From: Promethearchaeota archaeon
GTDB taxonomy: Archaea > Asgardarchaeota > Lokiarchaeia > Sigyniarchaeales > SOKP01
NCBI GenBank assembly: GCA_030615235.1
Contig: JAUWZR010000153.1
Span: 1-6,333 of the forward strand
Reading direction: 5' to 3'
Length of the DNA: 6,333 bases
Part shown: piece by piece, positions 1 to 5,398 of the stretch
Position numbering within the stretch: position 1 is the first letter of the stretch
How the letters are laid out: each line of letters starts with the position of its first letter
Made by a program: the position numbers and the translations under genes
Notes under the pieces: generated by a model
Seen by the model: only the letters and a program-made list of their open reading frames with translations
What the model was told of the DNA's origin: nothing
Databases searched by the model: none

Positions 1-188
1 TCATGGGTTCCACCAGGACCTCCATGCAAGAGAAGTACTTTGATTGTAGGATTATTTCCAATCCTTTTAGTCCAGACTTTAAATTCACCGAATGGAGTCT
101 GGATAGGTATCATTTTGATTCCACCAGTTAAAATATCTTCACGACCAGTAGTATCATAGTAATCACTTAGAGTTTTTTCAGAGGGCAT
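1..188 (-). CDS. pip: Proline iminopeptidase (alpha/beta hydrolase), N-terminal part, cut by window edge
   Basis: Only the first 62 codons are present; the gene continues past position 1. The visible protein begins MPSEKTLSDYY and ends in LLLHGGPGGTH. The HGGPG motif at residues 55-59 is the oxyanion-hole signature of the proline iminopeptidase / prolyl aminopeptidase family (peptidase family S33). These are cytoplasmic serine hydrolases that remove N-terminal proline from peptides. The preceding stretch (about residues 21-54, TGGIKMIPIQTPFGEF then VWTKRIGNNP) is the usual first beta hairpin of the family. The catalytic Ser, Asp and His lie outside the window. The ATG at 188-186 is chosen because it gives the full N-terminus; Met26 is a possible later start. 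No clear Shine-Dalgarno sequence precedes it, but a TATA-like box lies about 45 nt upstream. From memory, the N-terminal wording resembles bacterial (Bacteroidetes-type) enzymes more than the short archaeal tricorn-interacting factor F1, which would fit acquisition from bacteria. The family is clear; exact substrate is inferred. Confidence 0.88.
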   Translation of the reverse strand, partial: MPSEKTLSDYYDTTGREDILTGGIKMIPIQTPFGEFKVWTKRIGNNPTIKVLLLHGGPGGTH

Positions 189-559
189 AATTAAAATCAA
201 CTTGTTTAAAATTGTTTTTTTAAGCTTTGGATTAAATATTTATTTCTAAGAGAATTTATTATTTATTTTTTATGTATTGAAAATTTTGACAATAAACTAT
301 TCAATTACTTAAATGAACTGATTATAGTTAAAATATTGGATTTCTTGATAAAGAAACAAGATAAACGAGGAAGCCGATTATAAAGGATTTTGCGAAATAG
401 GAGTTCATACGCATATTTTTAAATCAGATGTTTAAGCATTTCTTTTTTCATTAACAATAAACTAAGCGTTTATTCCGAAAAGACAGAATTACGAAAATTA
501 AGAATTTTTTTTTTTCTAATCCAAAAAATAATTGCTTCTTAAAGATAGACTTAATTATT
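189..559. other. 371-bp intergenic stretch with no supported gene
   Basis: The region separates the start of the peptidase gene from the 3' end of the zinc-protein gene, both on the minus strand. It should therefore hold the peptidase promoter (near 231-244) and the 3' end of the zinc-protein transcript; a run of six T on the minus strand at 523-528 could help end it. A run of eleven T on the plus strand lies at 505-515. The 11-mer ACAATAAACTA occurs twice, at 289-299 and 454-464. A short plus-strand frame at 355-435 is open for 26 codons but has no ATG, GTG or TTG start. No tRNA cloverleaf, CRISPR repeat or long inverted repeat was seen. Confidence 0.6.
231..244 (-). promoter_or_regulatory. 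Candidate TATA box for the proline iminopeptidase gene
   Basis: Read on the minus strand this is AATAAATATTTAAT, an uninterrupted A/T box centred about 48 nt upstream of the ATG at 188. With the usual archaeal spacing of about 25 nt, transcription would start near 210-212 and give a leader of roughly 22 nt. The background is very AT-rich, so the match could be chance. Confidence 0.35.
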
Positions 560-808
560 TTAGAAGTTGGGAGTTATTATATCAATTATTTGATGTTTGT
601 TTGGGTTAAATATCCATTCGATTTTACAATTTTTAGAACAAAAATAGTGTTCTGCTGGTTCTTGAGTGATATTTATAAAGACAAATTTGTAAGGTCTATC
701 ATAATTCCTCTGATACAGTTTTAAAGGTTTTCCACACAATTCACAATTTTTTTTCAAGATGATCATACTTTCATTTATTTCATCTGGGGAATCTTTAAAT
801 GATTTCAT
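560..808 (-). CDS. Small zinc-finger/TRASH-like protein, 82 aa, function unknown
   Basis: The protein has two cysteine pairs, CELC at residues 22-25 and CSKNC at residues 57-61. They are separated by 31 residues that look beta-rich (KFVFINI) and contain a conserved-looking EHYFCSKNC turn. A CxxC...CxxxC arrangement with an aromatic residue before the second pair resembles TRASH and MYM-type treble-clef zinc fingers, which bind metal and often act in metal sensing or protein/nucleic-acid contacts. The spacing is longer than in a standard TRASH domain, so membership is uncertain. The short N-terminus (residues 1-20) and the hydrophobic tail (IIDIITPNF) show no known motif, and there is no membrane segment. 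The ATG at 808 is the first in frame; Met15 is an alternative. A TATA-like box and a palindrome lie about 50-75 nt upstream, so it probably has its own promoter despite lying 137 bp behind the UDP-glucose dehydrogenase gene on the same strand. It could be a stand-alone regulator or accessory subunit; nothing in the neighbourhood decides this. Confidence 0.7.
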   Translation of the reverse strand: MKSFKDSPDEINESMIILKKNCELCGKPLKLYQRNYDRPYKFVFINITQEPAEHYFCSKNCKIEWIFNPNKHQIIDIITPNF

Positions 809-856
809 TTTTTTGATGTTCTAATATTTTTCTTTTTATCTTCTTATACTCTTAAT

Positions 857-872
857 GGTAAATTAGTTTACC
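857..872. promoter_or_regulatory. Operator-like palindrome upstream of the small zinc-protein gene
   Basis: The sequence GGTAAA-TTAG-TTTACC has two perfect 6-bp inverted arms around a 4-bp spacer. It sits directly downstream (in minus-strand sense) of a TATA-like box at 873-882 and about 50 nt upstream of the ATG at 808. That places it between TATA box and expected transcription start, where a dimeric repressor would block initiation in archaea. It is also the most G/C-bearing element in an otherwise A/T intergenic stretch. Which regulator binds it cannot be told. Confidence 0.4.
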
Positions 873-882
873 TATAAAATTA
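873..882 (-). promoter_or_regulatory. Candidate TATA box for the small zinc-protein gene
   Basis: Read on the minus strand the box is TAATTTTATA, close to an archaeal TATA element. With usual spacing, transcription would begin near 850 and give a leader of about 40 nt before the ATG at 808. The flanking palindrome strengthens the call slightly. Confidence 0.4.
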
Positions 883-945
883 TTGTTTCTATAATATAAT
901 AGATAAAAAGATAAAATTACAATAATGAAAGAAAACCTTAAAGCT

Positions 946-2304
946 TTATTCTAAATTAATTCGACCTATTGCTCTAAATGGCAAAGCGCTATTAAACCTA
1001 TCATAATCGAAAAGTCTTCTTCCATCAATTACATTAGGTAATTTCATGCTTTTCTTAAAATCTTCTGGTGTTAGGGCTTTAAACTCGTCCCATTCTGTTA
1101 TTAAAAAAGCGCATTCTGAATCCTTAAGGGCTTCTTCAATGGAATCGGCATACTGTATCTTGTCTCCAAATTCTACCTTGGCTGTCTCTTTAGCTTTAGG
1201 ATCGTATCCATTTATGTTCGTAATACCTCGTTTCATTAGTTCGTCAACGACTCTCAAGCTAGATGCTTCTCTCATGTCGTCAGTACCTGGTTTGAAAGAA
1301 AGGCCTAATAAAGTAACCCTTTTACCCGCTAGTTTTCCAGCAAGTTCTTCAGCCATGTCAACAATTTTAATAGCTTGATCGTCGTTGATTTTAAGAACTG
1401 CTTCTAATAATCTCGAAGGATATCCATTTGATTTAGACCATGCTTTAATAGCGTTTACATCTTTATGAAAACAAGAACCTCCAAAACCCACTCCTGCTCC
1501 TAAAAATCGATTGTTTATCCGATAATCCAAACCTACACCCTTCATTACTTGTACTATATCGACATTTGGCACTAATTGGGCGAAGTTTGCGAATTCATTT
1601 GCGTAACTAATTTTCGTTGACAAGAGACAATTATTTCCATATTTAACGAGCTCAGCACTTTCTAAATTCATTCTTAGAAGAGGGCAATTTTGCAGGTGGT
1701 CGCCGTAGAAATATTCGTAAAACTCCTGGAGCATATCGCCGCTTCTATCGTCGATTGCACCAATAACAATTCTATCAGGTCTTAAAGTATCTTCAATAGA
1801 TCGTCCTTCTGCTAAAAACTCAGGTTGCATACACAAACCAAAATCTTTTCCTGGAATTTTTCCTGAAACTTCTGTGATTATTTTTCCAACGAGGTTTCTG
1901 GTAGTACCAGGAACAACAGTGGATCTTACGACGACCAGATGGTAAGAATCTTTTCGTTTGAGAGCTTCTCCTATTTCTCTAGCCGTGCTCTCGATGTAAC
2001 CCAAGTTTATGCTTTTATCTTCTCGCATAGGCGTTCCCTGAGTAATCATTGAAATATCCGTTTCGAGAACGGCTTTAACGGGATCAAGTAAACATTCTAA
2101 TAACTCAGGTTTTGTTGCTTTAATTCCGTCCATCATTTCTTGTAAGTCTGCTTCGTAAAAAGGTGCCTTTCCATCGTTAATCAATTTAGCTTTCTTCTCG
2201 TTATGTGTAGAAGCCAACACCTTTATATCCTTATCGGCAAAACAGGCTGCTGAGCAAAGCCCAATGAAGCCTGTACCTAAAATTGAAACACTATACTTAT
2301 ACAA
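946..2304 (-). CDS. ugd: UDP-glucose 6-dehydrogenase (UDP-glucose/GDP-mannose dehydrogenase family)
   Basis: This cytoplasmic enzyme oxidises a nucleotide sugar, most likely UDP-glucose to UDP-glucuronate with two NAD+, supplying precursors for surface polysaccharide or N-glycan synthesis. The 452 residues match the normal full length. The N-terminal Rossmann domain has GTGFIG at 10-15. RSTVVPGTT lies at 127-135, and QPEFLAEGRSIEDTLRPDRI (160-179) is the typical substrate-site block. The central helix carries Lys221 and Asn225 (KYGNN). The catalytic cysteine is Cys278 in GFGGSCFHKD, where the more usual Pro after CF is His. The C-terminal domain shows LGLSFKPGTDDMREA at 333-347. The start codon is TTG (2304-2302): an in-frame TAA lies two codons upstream, and the next in-frame Met would delete the NAD-binding motif. 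There is no strong Shine-Dalgarno site. It is transcribed divergently from the aldolase-Fae operon, 208 bp away. Related UDP-ManNAc or GDP-mannose dehydrogenases are possible, but the KPGTDD block favours UDP-glucose. Confidence 0.9.
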   Translation of the reverse strand: MYKYSVSILGTGFIGLCSAACFADKDIKVLASTHNEKKAKLINDGKAPFYEADLQEMMDGIKATKPELLECLLDPVKAVLETDISMITQGTPMREDKSINLGYIESTAREIGEALKRKDSYHLVVVRSTVVPGTTRNLVGKIITEVSGKIPGKDFGLCMQPEFLAEGRSIEDTLRPDRIVIGAIDDRSGDMLQEFYEYFYGDHLQNCPLLRMNLESAELVKYGNNCLLSTKISYANEFANFAQLVPNVDIVQVMKGVGLDYRINNRFLGAGVGFGGSCFHKDVNAIKAWSKSNGYPSRLLEAVLKINDDQAIKIVDMAEELAGKLAGKRVTLLGLSFKPGTDDMREASSLRVVDELMKRGITNINGYDPKAKETAKVEFGDKIQYADSIEEALKDSECAFLITEWDEFKALTPEDFKKSMKLPNVIDGRRLFDYDRFNSALPFRAIGRINLE

Positions 2305-2386
2305 TTTTTATACCACTTCACTTATTTTATCCTTTAAAGTATCAGTTTTGGATCTAGTTAAAACTTTTTGGTTATTTACAAATAAA

Positions 2387-2397
2387 TTTATAATATA
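2387..2397 (+). promoter_or_regulatory. Candidate TATA box in the divergent intergenic region
   Basis: TTTATAATATA is the best archaeal TATA-like element between the divergent genes starting at 2304 (minus) and 2513 (plus). For the plus operon it would place transcription start near 2415-2420 and leave a leader of about 90-95 nt. The stretch is nearly symmetrical, so it could also serve the dehydrogenase gene on the minus strand with a leader of about 55-60 nt. An alternative minus-strand element is TTTAAA at 2333-2338. Confidence 0.4.
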
Positions 2398-2423
2398 CTG
2401 AAACTTGTATTAAAATTAGGTCT

Positions 2424-2443
2424 CTTCCAATGAAAGTTGGAAG
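2424..2443 (+). promoter_or_regulatory. Inverted repeat / hairpin in the leader of the aldolase-Fae operon
   Basis: CTTCCAA at 2424-2430 and TTGGAAG at 2437-2443 are perfect 7-bp inverted arms around a 6-nt loop. If transcription starts near 2415-2420 the element would be at the very 5' end of the mRNA. Otherwise it lies just downstream of the TATA box, as an archaeal operator would. Two GAATTC hexamers follow at 2449-2454 and 2463-2468. Whether this acts as RNA hairpin or DNA operator cannot be decided from sequence. Confidence 0.35.
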
Positions 2444-2512
2444 TATGGGAATTCTTTGGGTAGAATTCAAAACTTGTAAATTAAGTATGAATAAAAAAGG
2501 TTAAACGATAAA

Positions 2513-3799
2513 ATGAAAGATATTAGAAAAAAATTGAAAATTTCAGACACCGCTTTAAAGGCGGTAAACGATTTTCTTCTTGATGAAAAAAATCCATTAA
2601 TAAACGATCTCTTAACTATCATAGATAAATATGGCGGAGTAGAAGAAATTAATAAAAAAGCAGAAGAAGCGAGTAGAATAGAAAACTTACTCGAAAAGTT
2701 AAAAAAGAAGAAACCAGAATATGTTAAGGATATTGAGTGGTTAATTTCTCAACGCGACAATAACTCTTTTATTAGCATAGCAGATTATAGAAAAAAGATT
2801 TTAGGCGATAAAATGTCTGAAATGACTTTCGATGAAGACTTTGCGATAACATTGGAACTTTCTTCCTGCCAGTACTTTCCTTTCTTGATGGATATGGTAA
2901 GAGATGCCGTTGAAAATCAAAAGATAGTACCTGGTAGAATTATTCGCGTACGATATATGAAAGAACAGGAAGAAGACGGGGATTTACTAGCTATGGCAGC
3001 AGCAATGCAAATTATTGGTTCGACCTGGGTTGAAACTCTTGACACAAAGGGAACTACCCCTGGTCCAGATGGTATGCCTGTAAACGTACATCTTGGAGGT
3101 CCTGATACGATTACTGGATATTTTGGAGGCGTTGGACAACCAAATGATTTTGCGTTGAAATGGATTGACGAGTTTATTTATTATTATACTAACTATGGCA
3201 TTAAACAGGTTCTTAACCTAAATCCGGGCACTGTTTTATTAGGTTATTTTATCCATAAACTTGGTATTAACAACGAATTTAAAATAAGCGTATTCATGGG
3301 CAACGATAACCCCTATTCTTGTCTTTGGACTTTATTAACCGCTAAATTATTTGCACGTGAGGATGGTACAAGTCCTTTGATCGGTTTTAACTTAGCTAAT
3401 TCAGTTAATAATGAAACTATCGAAGTAACTGCTTATATAAGAAAAGAATTTAGCTTTGAAGATGTAGTACGAATAGAACACCATATAACTGAAACATGGA
3501 AAAGTATTGTAAGGCAGCCTTATGACCGTCGAGACGAATTGATGGAATTAGCAATGAAAGTGAAGAATATAAGTGCGAAACATGAGGGAGCAAATGTTGA
3601 TGTTGACGAAAAGCGGGATCATCCCACTGATATCCTTGAATATTTCATGACTAAGGAAGATATTGAAGAAGCAGGAATATGGGAAGCATTACGCGTAAAC
3701 CTACTTGATCGATATGATGCTGTTAATACAACAGCTAAGGCACTAATTGAAAACGGGTTAACTTTTATAGCTGCTAAAAATTTACATCACAGAGACTAA
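2513..3799 (+). CDS. Uncharacterised protein, 428 aa, first gene of the aldolase-Fae operon
   Basis: I do not recognise the family. Residues 1-80 are highly charged and helical (KKAEEASRIENLLEKLKKKK region) and may form a short coiled coil or helical bundle. Residues 105-310 look like an alpha/beta enzyme core: strands such as IIRVRYM (143-149) and KISVFMG (257-263) alternate with helices. Glycine-rich loops LGGPDTITGYFGG (194-206) and LNPGT (236-240) could bind phosphate or cofactor. Possible catalytic residues are His193, Asp198, Asn264-Asp265 and the pair His323-His324. The tail (365-428) is helical and ends in LHHRD. There is no signal peptide, membrane segment or CxxC metal site. A TIM-barrel fold, perhaps of a cofactor-dependent mutase or lyase type, is a guess. 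The gene lies 20 bp before the DapA-Fae fusion on the same strand, so the products are probably made together and may act in one pathway. The ATG at 2513 has only a weak upstream AGGTT; the next in-frame Met is residue 101. Confidence 0.85.
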   Translation: MKDIRKKLKISDTALKAVNDFLLDEKNPLINDLLTIIDKYGGVEEINKKAEEASRIENLLEKLKKKKPEYVKDIEWLISQRDNNSFISIADYRKKILGDKMSEMTFDEDFAITLELSSCQYFPFLMDMVRDAVENQKIVPGRIIRVRYMKEQEEDGDLLAMAAAMQIIGSTWVETLDTKGTTPGPDGMPVNVHLGGPDTITGYFGGVGQPNDFALKWIDEFIYYYTNYGIKQVLNLNPGTVLLGYFIHKLGINNEFKISVFMGNDNPYSCLWTLLTAKLFAREDGTSPLIGFNLANSVNNETIEVTAYIRKEFSFEDVVRIEHHITETWKSIVRQPYDRRDELMELAMKVKNISAKHEGANVDVDEKRDHPTDILEYFMTKEDIEEAGIWEALRVNLLDRYDAVNTTAKALIENGLTFIAAKNLHHRD

Positions 3800-3804
3800 T
3801 TATT

Positions 3805-3809
3805 GGAGG
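3805..3809 (+). promoter_or_regulatory. Shine-Dalgarno site for the DapA-Fae fusion gene
   Basis: GGAGG lies in the 20-bp gap after the stop of the upstream gene, ten bases before the ATG at 3820. Another ATG at 3812 is too close to it and in a different frame, so the start at 3820 is supported. Upstream the first gene lacks such a site, which suggests that the second gene is translated independently within the operon. Confidence 0.75.
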
Positions 3810-3819
3810 CTATGCTTAA

Positions 3820-5310
3820 ATGGGAAAATTTGATTTTAGACCAACGGGAGTTATGCCTGCATTGGTAACCCCTTTCAACAAAGAGGACGAATCAATTAAC
3901 GAAGAAAACCTTAGAAATTTAGTAAATTACCTCATTGAACAAGGAGTTACGGGGCTCGTACCTGTAGGGACGACCGGAGAATTCGTCAATATGACTTTTG
4001 AGGAACGATTGAGAGTTATAGAAATCGTAGTAGACGAAACGAATGGAAGAGTTCCAGTAATTGCGGGAACAGGAGAGACTGGTACAAAACTGGTAATAGA
4101 CGCCACTAAAGCTGCAACAGATATTGGGGTTGATGCCTGTATAATAGTTACACCATACTATTTAAAACCTAAAGCAAAGGGGTTATACGATCATTACTTC
4201 ACGATAGCCGAAAAAACGGATATTCCGTTAGTGTTATATAATATTCCAGCTTGCACCGGTTTAGAATTGCCTTGGACAGTTGTAGAAGATCTAGTTGATA
4301 CCGAAAATTTTATCGCAATAAAAGATTCTAGTGGTGATTACAAATATTTCTCTGCGTTACTTGAAAAAGTAAGCGATAAAATCTCTGTTTTGATTGGGTG
4401 GGACGAAAATGTGTTAGGTGCTTTAGCAGGTGGTGCTGCAGGTTGCATACTTGGTTCTGCTAATGTCATTCCTAAGATATGGCTTGAAATTTACGAACAT
4501 GTGAAAAATAATCGGTTAAAAGAAGCTCAAACTCTACAAAAGAAAGTACAAAAATTAGCTCGCATGTTAATCAATTCTGGAGCTTTAGGCGCTAAAGAGT
4601 GTTTAAATATGATGGGAGTTCCAGTAGGCACGACAAGGCGACCTATCATTATTGGAGATACTCTTTCGTACGAGCTTCAAGACGAATTTCGAGTTGAGCT
4701 AGAGAAATTAGGATTAATAGAAAAGAAAGAGATTAAATTCGAAATTGGTGAGAAAGAACTAACAAGTCGCTTTTACGCAGTGGGCGTAACACCTCAAAAG
4801 ATATCGGATTTTAGCTTAAAAGTTGGGGAATCTCTTGTTGGGAATAGAGCAGAATTAGCACATATTGACTTGTTAATAGGAAGCAAAGATGGACCCGTAG
4901 GGGACGCTTACGCTCGAGCTTTAACTCATCCAGCTAAAGGTCGCGAAGGATTGCAGGTTATTCTTGAACCAAACATGCAGGTTAAACCCGCAACAATAAT
5001 GATCCCTACAGTGAAGGTTACTTCTCTTCGACACGCGAGCTTAACTTATGGTCCTGCTCAAGCGGCAGTGGCTAAAGCTGTAATGAAGTGTGTAGAAGAT
5101 GGAATCCTTCCTAAAGAAGCCGCAGAAGATATTTTAATTGTCGTAAATGTATTTGTACACCCAAGCGCGAGCGCTCGAAAACGAGTTTTTATAAACAATT
5201 ATAAAGCAACTAGAAATGCCATTCGAAAGGCGATGGAAGGGTTACCAACGGTAGATGATGCCATCCAAAACTCTGAGAATGCTCGTCATCCATTCAGGAA
5301 CGATCCATAA
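3820..5310 (+). CDS. Fusion protein: DapA-superfamily lyase/aldolase joined to formaldehyde-activating enzyme (Fae)
   Basis: Residues 1-300 form a complete DapA-superfamily (class I, Schiff-base) barrel: VMPALVTPF at 11-19, GTTGE at 50-54, TPYYLKP at 111-117, YNIP at 140-143 and IKDSSGD at 167-173. Lys168 is the Schiff-base lysine; Thr51, Tyr114 and Tyr140 match E. coli DapA Thr44, Tyr107 and Tyr133. The position of E. coli Arg138, which binds aspartate semialdehyde, is Cys145, so lysine-pathway DapA activity is unlikely; a pyruvate-type aldolase of other specificity is inferred. A linker of about 30 residues leads to a full-length Fae domain (about 331-496), with VGESLVG, AHIDLLIG (His348 aligns with catalytic His17 of Methylobacterium Fae), KPATIM, GPAQAAVA, VFVHPSA and a terminal HPF. 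Fae condenses formaldehyde with tetrahydromethanopterin to methylene-H4MPT in the cytoplasm. The reading frame is unbroken across both halves. It is the second gene of a two-gene operon followed by oligo-T runs. The two domain assignments are firm; the joint reaction is inference. Confidence 0.93.
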   Translation: MGKFDFRPTGVMPALVTPFNKEDESINEENLRNLVNYLIEQGVTGLVPVGTTGEFVNMTFEERLRVIEIVVDETNGRVPVIAGTGETGTKLVIDATKAATDIGVDACIIVTPYYLKPKAKGLYDHYFTIAEKTDIPLVLYNIPACTGLELPWTVVEDLVDTENFIAIKDSSGDYKYFSALLEKVSDKISVLIGWDENVLGALAGGAAGCILGSANVIPKIWLEIYEHVKNNRLKEAQTLQKKVQKLARMLINSGALGAKECLNMMGVPVGTTRRPIIIGDTLSYELQDEFRVELEKLGLIEKKEIKFEIGEKELTSRFYAVGVTPQKISDFSLKVGESLVGNRAELAHIDLLIGSKDGPVGDAYARALTHPAKGREGLQVILEPNMQVKPATIMIPTVKVTSLRHASLTYGPAQAAVAKAVMKCVEDGILPKEAAEDILIVVNVFVHPSASARKRVFINNYKATRNAIRKAMEGLPTVDDAIQNSENARHPFRNDP

Positions 5311-5314
5311 GTAA

Positions 5315-5350
5315 TTTTTTTTTGAGTATTTTTTTTTGTTCAATTTTTTT
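5315..5350 (+). terminator. Oligo-T terminator after the aldolase-Fae operon
   Basis: Starting four bases after the stop codon there are three plus-strand T runs: nine at 5315-5323, nine at 5329-5337 and seven at 5344-5350. No stem-loop precedes them. Tandem T runs without a hairpin are typical of archaeal transcription termination, and their position between convergent genes fits. Confidence 0.75.
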
Positions 5351-5377
5351 GATAAACAAATGTTCTCTAAAATATAG

Positions 5378-5387
5378 AAAAGAAAAA
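5378..5387 (-). terminator. Weak oligo-T terminator for the nitroreductase gene
   Basis: On the minus strand this reads TTTTTCTTTT, beginning 12 bases after the stop of the gene ending at 5399. It is shorter and interrupted compared with the runs on the other strand, so it is only a candidate. Confidence 0.35.
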
Positions 5388-5398
5388 TATTTTCCCAA

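Noticed and set aside
355..435. A 26-codon open frame on the plus strand (ends GVHTHIFKSDV)
   Set aside because: It is preceded directly by a stop, has no ATG/GTG/TTG start, and the translation matches nothing I recognise; possible gene remnant but not supportable.
1046..1378. A 110-codon open frame on the plus strand
   Set aside because: It lies entirely antisense within the UDP-glucose dehydrogenase gene, its translation shows no family features, and the opposite strand has firm motifs.
2487..2504. A five-codon ATG frame (MNKKG) just before the start at 2513
   Set aside because: It could be an upstream leader peptide, but it lacks a ribosome-binding site and is of a length expected by chance.
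3812..3814. ATG just after the GGAGG site, as an alternative start for the fusion gene
   Set aside because: It is only two bases from the Shine-Dalgarno site and in a different frame from the DapA-Fae protein.
3820..4719. Naming the first half of the fusion dapA (4-hydroxy-tetrahydrodipicolinate synthase)
   Set aside because: The Arg needed to bind aspartate semialdehyde is Cys145 and no lysine-pathway genes are nearby, so only superfamily membership is claimed.
5174..5190. CTCG-AAAA-CGAG followed by five T, resembling an intrinsic terminator
   Set aside because: It lies inside the Fae coding region, the stem is only 4 bp, and the encoded residues belong to the Fae domain; coincidence is more likely.
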